From contig CANTWQ010000094.1 in NCBI GenBank assembly GCA_947853365.1, positions 1 to 5,549 on the forward strand: a DNA stretch of 5,549 nt, in the 5' to 3' direction. The position numbers were made by a program, and so were the translations under genes. The notes beneath the pieces were generated by a model. It was not told the DNA's origin. It was given only the letters and a program-made list of their open reading frames with translations, and ran no database searches. Origin of the DNA: an uncultured Bacilli bacterium. GTDB lineage: Bacteria; Bacillota_I; Bacilli_A; RF39; UBA660. Positions 1-5,214 of this stretch are shown here, piece by piece. Numbering within the stretch: the stretch's first letter is position 1; every line of letters begins with the position of its first letter.

Positions 1-426
1 TCCTTGATTAGGAATAGATACGGTAGCATATGGTTTCTCGCGTAAAGTAGAATAAAAATCCTCATCTGCTTCTAAACATGTTAATAGATATTTACGGATC
101 TTTCGTTTGATTGCTTTGGCATTATTTCCTGTTAGAGATTTGGTATCCTTTTTATAATGTTCTATTTCGATCGCAGTCGTGATATTTCTAGCGCTTCCTT
201 CAATTTTTTTCATCTGTTGCTCTTTTTCCAAATATTTGCCTAACCATTGAAATACTTCTTCGTTTCTCTGATGATCCTGTTTTCCTTGCTCTAGTTTGTA
301 ATCACGATAAGCATATTCACTTGTTAATGCAATCAATTCCTTTTTTGCTGTTGGGCCCATTTTTTCTAACATTTCAAACAAATGTTTACTCATAAATTCT
401 TCAATACATTTACCTAGTACTTCCAT
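1..426 (-). CDS. Uncharacterised protein, 3' end cut off by the window edge
   Basis: I do not recognise this gene. It is open from an ATG at 426 to the window edge, giving 142 visible residues and no stop codon. It begins MEVLGKCIEEFM and is rich in Lys and Glu. No signal peptide, membrane segment or catalytic motif is visible. The start is supported by an AAGAAGG stretch about nine bases upstream, inside the end of the preceding gene. The preceding stop codon is separated from this ATG by a single base, so the two genes are almost certainly co-transcribed and probably translationally coupled. A short segment (about residues 59-92: a Trp followed by a charged helix and then EIEHYKK) faintly resembles the EIK-x-Y-x-K region of the two upstream unknown proteins. 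That may mean distant kinship or just similar helical composition. It is real coding sequence by spacing and frame; the function is unknown. Confidence 0.8.
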   Translation of the reverse strand, partial: MEVLGKCIEEFMSKHLFEMLEKMGPTAKKELIALTSEYAYRDYKLEQGKQDHQRNEEVFQWLGKYLEKEQQMKKIEGSARNITTAIEIEHYKKDTKSLTGNNAKAIKRKIRKYLLTCLEADEDFYSTLREKPYATVSIPNQG

Positions 427-427
427 T

Positions 428-1129
428 TTATTTTTCCTTCTTTCCTTCATATTCCTTTATTTTCTGTCTTCCTTTTCGAGAAATGTTTGCAATACCGGTT
501 TTCTCATCAATCGTAATTTCATGTTTTGCCACCAATTTTTTATATTCATGAAAGGGGTTTATTTTATGTTTTGGATTGGCATCAAAGGTATGACTCACAT
601 TATCATAAGCAAGATGGACAAAATGGGTTCTTCTTCCAAAATTATCAAGGTGATAGCCATTTTGGAGTAATGTTAAAAATTCATGTTGTAATTCTCTAGA
701 AAAGAAAAATCTCGATACTGTATGCTGTTTCTTATAAGTTTTTATTTCGCGTTGGGTATCTATCTTTCTTCTTTTTTCTAGGAGCCATTTTATCATATCT
801 TCTTGATCTTGTAACTGTAAATCTTTTTGATAAGCATGATATGATCGTAATTGCCATTCTAAAGTTTGTAATTCATAAACAGTAAATGTATATTCAGTTG
901 TCAGTGGATCCAATATATCATAATCAATCAACTCTTGTTGTTCTTGCTGGTGGATTTTTATTTCCAATCGATGCTTGATAGCTTCTAATTGGGCTTTTTC
1001 GGTATATAACCATTGTGGATAAAATGATATGGTTATATTTTCTTGTGCATTGTCTTGGTATGTCGGTTTTTTTTGGATTTCTTCCTTGACTTCTTCGACA
1101 AGCATATCAAAAGTATCTATATCCTTCAT
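428..1129 (-). CDS. Uncharacterised 233-residue helical protein, paralogue of the adjacent upstream gene
   Basis: I do not recognise the family. The protein is hydrophilic and rich in Gln, Glu and Lys, with a mostly helical, coiled-coil-like middle (about residues 42-66 and 87-135). No signal peptide or membrane segment is visible, so a cytoplasmic location is inferred. The C-terminal part (about 114-226) aligns with residues 67-182 of the 187-residue protein encoded just upstream. Shared landmarks in the same order are EIK-x-Y-x-K, EL-x4-LTL-x3-GY, F-x2-LA-x-DN, F-x2-Y-x2-LV and G-x3-I-x2-KG-x3-KE. The ATG at 1129 follows a G-rich Shine-Dalgarno (AGAGGGGG, 1138-1145) by eight bases. A second ATG four bases further upstream is out of frame and closes after eight codons. 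The gene has a perfect-consensus promoter of its own and leads into the next gene with a one-base gap. Confidence 0.85.
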   Translation of the reverse strand: MKDIDTFDMLVEEVKEEIQKKPTYQDNAQENITISFYPQWLYTEKAQLEAIKHRLEIKIHQQEQQELIDYDILDPLTTEYTFTVYELQTLEWQLRSYHAYQKDLQLQDQEDMIKWLLEKRRKIDTQREIKTYKKQHTVSRFFFSRELQHEFLTLLQNGYHLDNFGRRTHFVHLAYDNVSHTFDANPKHKINPFHEYKKLVAKHEITIDEKTGIANISRKGRQKIKEYEGKKEK

Positions 1130-1137
1130 TCATCTTT

Positions 1138-1145
1138 CCCCCTCT
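1138..1145 (-). promoter_or_regulatory. G-rich ribosome binding site with two candidate ATGs
   Basis: AGAGGGGG on the minus strand is an unusual, G-rich Shine-Dalgarno. It lies four bases before an out-of-frame ATG at 1133 and eight bases before the ATG at 1129 that opens the 233-residue gene. The long open frame and the better spacing favour 1129. The 1133 frame encodes only eight residues (MNEGYRYF) and then stops. Confidence 0.6.
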
Positions 1146-1153
1146 TGCCGGGT

Positions 1154-1182
1154 ATTATAACTGTTTTTGCACGATTTGTCAA
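1154..1182 (-). promoter_or_regulatory. Perfect-consensus sigma-A promoter for the two leftmost genes
   Basis: The minus strand carries TTGACA (1177-1182), a 17-base spacer and TATAAT (1154-1159), matching the sigma-A consensus at every position. It is followed by a G-rich ribosome binding site and the start codon at 1129. The leading T bases of the -35 element are also the last bases of the U-tract that terminates the upstream gene, so terminator and promoter are physically merged. The leader should be short, roughly 20 bases. Confidence 0.85.
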
Positions 1183-1206
1183 AAAAAAGAAGATTATCCT
1201 CTTCTT
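1181..1206 (-). terminator. Intrinsic terminator of the 187-residue gene
   Basis: On the minus strand AAGAAGA (1200-1206) pairs with TCTTCTT (1187-1193) around a six-base loop and runs into eight T bases (1181-1188). The stem is AT-rich and only seven pairs long, so efficiency may be moderate. The TAA stop codon of the upstream gene (1194-1196) lies inside the loop, and the T-run enters the -35 element of the next promoter. Confidence 0.7.
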
Positions 1207-1757
1207 GCTAATTCTTTTTGTTTTACTTTCCCTTTTTCGGTGATCGTAACTTTACCAACCAAAAGTGGTTGTTTTAAATATTTTCCGTTTACTAATCTTT
1301 GATAGGTAGTAAAAGAACTTCTACCTTCTCTCACACAATTTAAATGGTATTCGGCATTGTCTTCGGCAAGGGATAGAAAAGCTGGAATTTCTTGTTCATT
1401 TTTAATTTCATAACCTTGTTCGATTAACGTTAGCATTTGATACATCAATTCTTTTTGATAAGATCTTTCCCCTACACGAAGTGACTTAAAATACTGTTTG
1501 ATTTCATTTTTCGTCATTTGGTCTCTTTTTTGATCCCAATATGCTTCTTGACGCATCCATTCATAGAAATCAATGGCCATCATTTCTTCTTCTCTTTCTA
1601 AACGCTCTAACTCTTCATTTAATTGATGGATTTCATATTCTAATATTTGACGTTGTTCCCTTAGAGCTTCACTTCTTCCTTGTAGTTCTTGCTTTAATAC
1701 TGCTACATACTCATCTACTAACTGGTTTCTTCTTACTTCTTGTTCTGTAACTTGCAT
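1194..1757 (-). CDS. Uncharacterised 187-residue coiled-coil protein
   Basis: I do not recognise the family. The N-terminal third (about residues 10-60) is a long, strongly charged helix with heptad-like leucines, including EIHQLNEELERLEREEE, typical of a coiled coil and suggesting self-association. The C-terminal part (67-182) is homologous by eye to the following 233-residue protein, with conserved landmarks EIK-x-Y-x-K, EL-x4-LTL-x3-GY, F-x2-LA-x-DN, F-x2-Y-x2-LV and G-x3-I-x2-KG. There is no signal peptide or membrane segment. I chose the ATG at 1757 because GAGGAG lies five bases before it; an in-frame TTG at 1772 overlaps the region just upstream of that ribosome binding site and is unlikely. 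It lies 49 bases after dinB and has its own promoter, although no terminator separates the two genes, so some read-through from dinB is likely. Confidence 0.85.
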   Translation of the reverse strand: MQVTEQEVRRNQLVDEYVAVLKQELQGRSEALREQRQILEYEIHQLNEELERLEREEEMMAIDFYEWMRQEAYWDQKRDQMTKNEIKQYFKSLRVGERSYQKELMYQMLTLIEQGYEIKNEQEIPAFLSLAEDNAEYHLNCVREGRSSFTTYQRLVNGKYLKQPLLVGKVTITEKGKVKQKELARRG

Positions 1758-1780
1758 AAATTCTCCTCTCAAACAAGATT

Positions 1781-1810
1781 ATTATAATCACGGAAAATCA
1801 TTCTCGTCAA
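1781..1810 (-). promoter_or_regulatory. Sigma-A promoter of the 187-residue gene
   Basis: The minus strand has TTGACG (1805-1810), an 18-base spacer and TATAAT (1781-1786), one mismatch from consensus with near-optimal spacing. The -35 element overlaps the TGA stop codon of dinB. The -10 element sits inside a short palindrome (1777-1789). With start codon 1757 the leader is very short, about 20 bases. Confidence 0.7.
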
Positions 1811-3012
1811 TTCTTTTCTTTGGTGACTTCTAACATGCTTGCTGGCATGATACTACTACTGCCAAATTTATCTTTGATGGAGTCCATTACTTCTTGTACT
1901 TTTTCCTGATTGATATCCGTTGGTTGGTCAAAAAGAGAAACTTGCTTCATGGCTTCTTTTTGAAAATCAGAAAGACGAATTCCGATGAGCCGAATTGGTT
2001 CCCTACGCCACGCATTATCTAATAACTGCACCGCGGTTTTATAGATGGTTTCACTGACGTTGGTCGCGTTCACTAATTTGATTTGATGGGAATAATCCTT
2101 AAAATCATGGGTTCTTAAAATAATCGCAACTGTCGATGCATAATAGCCTTGGCGACGAAGGTCTCTTCCTACTTCTTCGGCCTGACGCAAAAGAACTTTT
2201 AATAATTTAGAACGATCCGTAATGTCTTGGGGAAGGGTTTCCGTTGTCGAAATGCTTTTGTTTTTGGCTTTCCTTTTTGCAACCGGACTATCGTCAATCC
2301 CCCAAGCATAATTATGCAAAGTAATGGCAAAACTTTTAAAATATTTCCGTAACAGTTCTAGATCGGCCTGGGCTAAATCACCAATCGTTTTGATATTCAA
2401 TTGGTTTAAAACTTCGGTCGTAGATTTCCCACACATAAATAATTCCGAAACGGGTAAAGACCACATCTTTTCTTTGACTTCAGCTGCAAATAAGGTATGT
2501 ACTTTATCTGGTTTTTCAAAATCAGAAGCCATTTTAGCACATAGTTTATTGTTAGCAATACCAATATTGACAGTATAACCAAATCGTTCTTTGATTTCAT
2601 TTTTTATCTTGTAAGCAAAGGCAACCAAATCTTCATGGAGATATTTCATTCCTGTCATATCCAGAAAACTTTCATCGATAGAAAAGCGTTCGATGGTAGG
2701 CGTTAGCGTTTGAAAATAGGCATACAATTCATCTGATTTTTCTTTATATAATTCGTGATTTGCAGGATATACTTTGACATTGGGACATTTTTTTCTGGCC
2801 ATATAAAGTGTCTCTGCCGTTTTAATTCCATATTTTTTCGCAACTGGACTCTTGGCAACGACAATTCCTCTTCGTTTATCTTCGTCACCACCGATCACGG
2901 AGGGAATCGTACGAATATCTAGGGTAGCACCATTTTTTAGCATTTCGACCGCAGTCCAAGATAGAAAGGCATTATTGACATCAATGTGAAAAATAATTCT
3001 TTCTTGTTTCAT
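1807..3012 (-). CDS. dinB: Y-family translesion DNA polymerase IV (DinB)
   Basis: This enzyme copies past damaged template bases with low fidelity and is recruited to stalled forks by the sliding clamp. The 401-residue length is normal for a Firmicutes family member. The N-terminal palm motif HIDVNNAF supplies the metal-binding Asp11, with Phe16 in the steric-gate position that excludes ribonucleotides. SIDESFLD supplies the catalytic pair Asp113-Glu114. A helix-hairpin-helix thumb region follows (about 186-215, ending IKTIGDLA), then the little finger from about KSIS at 252. QVSLFD at 357-362 is a clear beta-clamp binding peptide. The HIDVNNAFLSW signature places it with the divergent DinB-like group common in Firmicutes rather than with proteins starting HIDMDAFF; the changed second acidic residue is not one of the three catalytic carboxylates. 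The ATG at 3012 follows AAGGAGG by six bases. A probable LexA site in the promoter suggests SOS control. I see no dedicated terminator. Confidence 0.96.
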   Translation of the reverse strand: MKQERIIFHIDVNNAFLSWTAVEMLKNGATLDIRTIPSVIGGDEDKRRGIVVAKSPVAKKYGIKTAETLYMARKKCPNVKVYPANHELYKEKSDELYAYFQTLTPTIERFSIDESFLDMTGMKYLHEDLVAFAYKIKNEIKERFGYTVNIGIANNKLCAKMASDFEKPDKVHTLFAAEVKEKMWSLPVSELFMCGKSTTEVLNQLNIKTIGDLAQADLELLRKYFKSFAITLHNYAWGIDDSPVAKRKAKNKSISTTETLPQDITDRSKLLKVLLRQAEEVGRDLRRQGYYASTVAIILRTHDFKDYSHQIKLVNATNVSETIYKTAVQLLDNAWRREPIRLIGIRLSDFQKEAMKQVSLFDQPTDINQEKVQEVMDSIKDKFGSSSIMPASMLEVTKEKN

Positions 3013-3032
3013 CGGAAGCCTCCTTCTTTTTT

Positions 3033-3061
3033 ATTATAGAACATACGTTTTTATCTGGCAA
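3033..3061 (-). promoter_or_regulatory. Sigma-A promoter of dinB
   Basis: The minus strand has TTGCCA (3056-3061), a 17-base spacer and TATAAT (3033-3038), one mismatch from consensus. It begins only a few bases after the U-tract of the gpmA terminator and is followed by AAGGAGG at 3019-3025 and the dinB start at 3012. A LexA-like palindrome fills much of the spacer. Confidence 0.8.
3038..3051. promoter_or_regulatory. Probable LexA (SOS) operator in the dinB promoter
   Basis: Read on the plus strand, AGAACATACGTTTT matches the Gram-positive LexA/DinR box CGAACRNRYGTTYC at all positions except the first and last, keeping the GAAC-N4-GTT core. It lies between the -35 and -10 elements of dinB, touching the -10, where a repressor would block RNA polymerase. 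DinB genes are classic SOS targets, so position, match and gene identity agree. Binding itself is inferred. Confidence 0.6.
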
Positions 3062-3065
3062 GATG

Positions 3066-3093
3066 AAAAAATATCCACAATTGTTGTGGATAT
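3066..3093 (-). terminator. Intrinsic terminator after gpmA
   Basis: On the minus strand ATATCCACAA (3084-3093) pairs perfectly with TTGTGGATAT (3071-3080) around a three-base loop, followed by six T bases (3066-3071). This is the strongest terminator in the window. Its first base is the last base of the gpmA stop codon. It separates the ATPase-gpmA unit from dinB. Confidence 0.88.
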
Positions 3094-3782
3094 CATTTCA
3101 CATAATAATGACGAATTGGCGTTAAGTCATCATTTAATTCATAACAAATTGGATTCCCTGTTTCAATTTCAAGATTCATTACTTCATCATCTGATAGATG
3201 ATCTAAATATTTCATCAGTCCACGCAAGCTATTACCGTGTGCTACGACGATTACTTTCTTTTTCATTTCTACCTCTTTTTTGATATCGGAGTTCCAGTAT
3301 GCCACCACACGTTTTACGGTATCTAATAAATTTTCGGTAACGGGCAATTCTTCTTCGCTTAAGTCTTTATATTTAGGATCATTTCCAGGATATCTGGCAT
3401 CATCTTTGGTTAATGCCGGAGGCCTGACCGTGGCACTACGGCGCCAAAGTCTTACTTGCTCATCGCCATATTTCTGTCTCGTTTCATCTTTATTTAATCC
3501 TTGTAATGCGCCATAATGTCGTTCATTCAAACGCCAACTATAATGAATGGGAATTCCTTCTTCCTTTAATTCTTTTAAAATATACTGTAAGGTGTCATTC
3601 GCTCTTTTTAAAACCGACGTATAAGCAACATCAAAAGTAAAGCCCTTTTCTTTCAATGCTTTTCCAGCATCGATGGCTTCTTTGACACCTTGTTCACTTA
3701 ATCCAACATCCGTCCATCCTGTAAATTTATTTTCTAAATTCCAAATACTTTGACCATGTCTTACCAATACTAATTTTATCAT
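3093..3782 (-). CDS. gpmA: 2,3-bisphosphoglycerate-dependent phosphoglycerate mutase
   Basis: This cytoplasmic glycolytic enzyme interconverts 3-phosphoglycerate and 2-phosphoglycerate through a phosphohistidine intermediate. The 229-residue protein has the full family signature: VRHGQS with phospho-acceptor His9 and Arg8, [13 protein letters not shown] at 20-32, Arg60 in [16 protein letters not shown] with acid/base Glu87, WRRS at 113-116, and AHGNS with the second active-site His182. Q11 replaces the Glu of the E. coli RHGES motif, which is not expected to affect catalysis. It is shorter than the E. coli enzyme at the C-terminus, as in many Firmicutes. The ATG at 3782 was chosen because the family N-terminus begins there and AAGGAGG (3788-3794) lies five bases upstream; the in-frame extension to 3899 overlaps the ATPase gene and has no homology. 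It probably depends on the ATPase promoter, since the gap is only ten bases, and it ends in a strong terminator. Confidence 0.97.
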   Translation of the reverse strand: MIKLVLVRHGQSIWNLENKFTGWTDVGLSEQGVKEAIDAGKALKEKGFTFDVAYTSVLKRANDTLQYILKELKEEGIPIHYSWRLNERHYGALQGLNKDETRQKYGDEQVRLWRRSATVRPPALTKDDARYPGNDPKYKDLSEEELPVTENLLDTVKRVVAYWNSDIKKEVEMKKKVIVVAHGNSLRGLMKYLDHLSDDEVMNLEIETGNPICYELNDDLTPIRHYYVK

Positions 3783-3787
3783 GCTAG

Positions 3788-3794
3788 CCTCCTT
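3788..3794 (-). promoter_or_regulatory. gpmA ribosome binding site overlapping the ATPase stop codon
   Basis: AAGGAGG on the minus strand shares its first two bases with the TAA stop of the ATPase gene (TAAGGAGG) and lies five bases before the gpmA ATG. A ribosome finishing the ATPase would sit on the gpmA start site, so translational coupling is likely. It also fixes the gpmA start at 3782 against longer in-frame alternatives. Confidence 0.85.
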
Positions 3795-5067
3795 ATAAAT
3801 TTTCTTTAAAGCAAAATGTTGCATAGATTGGAATATATTTAATTCCTTTTTTCTTGCTAAAATTATCAGCTGTGACCCGGATGCCCTCCGTAATTTCATA
3901 TTTGTTCATAAATAGCGCCAATGATTTGGCTTTCGAAACATTTTTGTTTACTAATTCAATGGGAACGATTTTCCCTTTGCGCGATTGTACAACAAAAGAA
4001 ATTTCTGCTTTTCCTTCCGATTGATAATAATATAAGTTATATCCTGAAGACATAATACTATTAGCTAGAGCATTTTCATAAAGAATGTAGCGCATGCGAT
4101 CATCACTTAAATATTTCATTTTGGTGAGATGTAGCATGTGAAATAATAATCCGGTATCACTCATATAGAGTTTAAAACTATCTTTTTCCTTATGCTTGCT
4201 TAAAGGTGTTTTTATATCGGTGATTTTAAAAGCGGGATTTACTAAATTGTTGTTTACTAAGAACAAAATGGCATGCTCATAATCTTTGGATCGACTTCCA
4301 GCTTTGATTTTGCCATATTGAAATTTTTTATTTGGTTTCTTTAATTGATCTGGAATAATGGAAAATACTTCTTGGGCACGAATGATATCGATCAATTCCG
4401 GTTGATTTAAAAATCCGGTTTGATAGGTATCTAATATTTTATGATGAATACTATTTAAATAGAGTGTATTTTCATGTTTCATCGTCTCTAGTATTGCTTC
4501 TGGTAATCCACCACTGATCAAATAATTATCATAATAGGCCATGGCAATATTGTGAAAAGGCATCGGTTTATCATATTTATAAGATTCTTTAATGAAATCG
4601 ATCAGTTGGGCTTGATCTACCGCTTTTAGATATTCTTCGAAATCGAGAGCAAACATGTATTTTAGTAACACATCCTCTCCTTTGATTTCTAACACTTTTT
4701 CTTTTTCAGAAGTAATCATGATCACTGGATATGTCTTTTTTTCGTGTCCTAATCGTTTGATAAAAGAAATTAAAGCTTTATTTTGAATGTTATCAAAGAT
4801 GAATAGCGTATCATTCTCGCGGATTGTCTCACCACTCAATAAAGATAATTGTAGTAAAATACGATCGATGGCAGTTTCACGTTTCATGATTTCATCTAAT
4901 TCGAAGTTATTTTGACAATCAAAATATAGAACCGATGGATACTCTTTTTCTGCAAATTCTAAAACGGTATAGGTCTTACCAATTTGTTTATTTCCATATA
5001 ATAACATTGGTTTTTTATTTTGGTCCCTTTTCCAACGTAACAGATCGTTCATTATTTTTCGTTCCAT
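3793..5067 (-). CDS. AAA_14/DUF4143-type ATPase with altered catalytic motifs
   Basis: The 424-residue protein has the two-domain layout of the large AAA_14-DUF4143 family of P-loop ATPases, whose cellular role is mostly unknown. Walker A is GNKQIGKT (25-32). The Walker B strand is LFIFDNIQ (88-95), where the family normally has DE, so Asn93 replaces the presumed catalytic Glu. GGLPE (186-190) is a family hallmark. The DUF4143 part contains RSKDYEHAI (259-267) and LYMSDTGLL (300-308). Near the C-terminus AEISFVV (354-360) and VPIELV (368-373) stand where related proteins usually have A-E-x-D-F and P-I-E-x-K, so the nuclease-like Asp and Lys are absent. The start at 5067 is preceded by AAGGAGG at nine bases; an in-frame TTG at 5121 lies inside the promoter and is rejected. 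It heads a unit with gpmA. The specific function is not known. Confidence 0.87.
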   Translation of the reverse strand: MERKIMNDLLRWKRDQNKKPMLLYGNKQIGKTYTVLEFAEKEYPSVLYFDCQNNFELDEIMKRETAIDRILLQLSLLSGETIRENDTLFIFDNIQNKALISFIKRLGHEKKTYPVIMITSEKEKVLEIKGEDVLLKYMFALDFEEYLKAVDQAQLIDFIKESYKYDKPMPFHNIAMAYYDNYLISGGLPEAILETMKHENTLYLNSIHHKILDTYQTGFLNQPELIDIIRAQEVFSIIPDQLKKPNKKFQYGKIKAGSRSKDYEHAILFLVNNNLVNPAFKITDIKTPLSKHKEKDSFKLYMSDTGLLFHMLHLTKMKYLSDDRMRYILYENALANSIMSSGYNLYYYQSEGKAEISFVVQSRKGKIVPIELVNKNVSKAKSLALFMNKYEITEGIRVTADNFSKKKGIKYIPIYATFCFKENL

Positions 5068-5076
5068 AAATCGTAT

Positions 5077-5083
5077 CCTCCTT
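5077..5083 (-). promoter_or_regulatory. Ribosome binding site fixing the ATPase start
   Basis: AAGGAGG on the minus strand, nine bases before the ATG at 5067, is a full match to the anti-Shine-Dalgarno complement. It lies downstream of the promoter -10 element, which excludes the longer TTG-initiated frame at 5121 and sets the protein at 424 residues. Confidence 0.85.
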
Positions 5084-5102
5084 ACATTTATCTCATGGTT
5101 AC

Positions 5103-5131
5103 AGTATATTCCTGCTTCCAATATTTGTCAA
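5103..5131 (-). promoter_or_regulatory. Sigma-A promoter of the ATPase-gpmA unit
   Basis: The minus strand has TTGACA (5126-5131), a 17-base spacer and TATACT (5103-5108), one mismatch from consensus. Transcription should begin near 5096, leaving a leader of about 30 bases with the ribosome binding site. An A-rich stretch and a short inverted repeat lie just upstream. No other convincing promoter is visible before gpmA. Confidence 0.8.
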
Positions 5132-5141
5132 TTCTCCGTCT

Positions 5142-5159
5142 AAAAGTTACAAAACTTTT
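5142..5159. repeat. Short inverted repeat upstream of the ATPase promoter
   Basis: AAAAGTT (5142-5148) and AACTTTT (5153-5159) form a perfect seven-base inverted repeat with a four-base centre. It ends about ten bases upstream of the -35 element. On the plus strand it is followed by a T-run and looks terminator-like, but no plus-strand gene ends here. It may be a regulator site, part of an A-rich upstream promoter element, or chance in AT-rich DNA. Confidence 0.4.
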
Positions 5160-5164
5160 CTTTT

Positions 5165-5171
5165 TTCGACA
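5165..5171 (-). promoter_or_regulatory. Possible Spo0A box (0A box)
   Basis: TGTCGAA on the minus strand is an exact match to the seven-base 0A box bound by phosphorylated Spo0A. It lies in the intergenic region between spo0A and the ATPase-gpmA promoter, about 70 bases upstream of the expected transcription start. The same heptamer also occurs twice within coding sequence in this window, so chance is a serious alternative. Confidence 0.25.
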
Positions 5172-5186
5172 ATTACTCTGGCAAAA

Positions 5187-5214
5187 AAAACGAATCATAT
5201 TATGATTTCGTTTT
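5187..5214 (-). terminator. Intrinsic terminator at the 3' end of spo0A
   Basis: On the minus strand AAAACGAAATCA pairs with TGATTCGTTTT, eleven base pairs with one bulged base, around a loop that contains the spo0A TAA stop codon. The downstream arm continues into an eight-T run (5183-5190). The stem lies largely inside the last codons of spo0A. It is AT-rich, but its length and U-tail support termination. Confidence 0.75.

Noticed and set aside
1094..1100. TGTCGAA 0A-box match inside the 233-residue gene (another lies near 2245 in dinB)
   Set aside because: Both are within coding sequence away from any promoter and are expected by chance for a seven-base motif.
1043..1243. Plus-strand open frame across the promoter/terminator region at 1130-1206, and other plus-strand frames such as 1541-1750, 2324-2578, 3086-3283, 3280-3516 and 5296-5520
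   Set aside because: All are antisense to well-supported minus-strand genes or regulatory DNA, lack convincing ribosome binding sites and resemble no family; hydrophobic stretches are complements of Lys/Glu-rich coding sequence.
1758..1772. TTG start five codons upstream in the 187-residue gene
   Set aside because: The GAGGAG ribosome binding site lies between that TTG and the ATG at 1757, so it serves the ATG.
1834..1849. CATGC/GCATG hairpin near the 3' end of dinB as a terminator
   Set aside because: The stem is five pairs, lies within coding sequence and has no U-tract on either strand.
2406..2891. Minus-strand frames of 62 and 64 residues inside dinB (2406-2600 and 2703-2891)
   Set aside because: They lie in alternative frames within the intact polymerase gene and show no motif or start signal.
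3783..3899. 39-residue N-terminal extension of GpmA
   Set aside because: It lies inside the ATPase gene in another frame; the family N-terminus and ribosome binding site point to 3782.
5068..5121. N-terminal extension of the ATPase starting at TTG 5121
   Set aside because: It overlaps the -10 element of a near-consensus promoter, lacks a ribosome binding site and has no family similarity, whereas ATG 5067 has a full AAGGAGG.
5142..5166. Plus-strand hairpin plus T-run as a plus-strand terminator
   Set aside because: No plus-strand gene ends here; the nearby genes are all on the minus strand.
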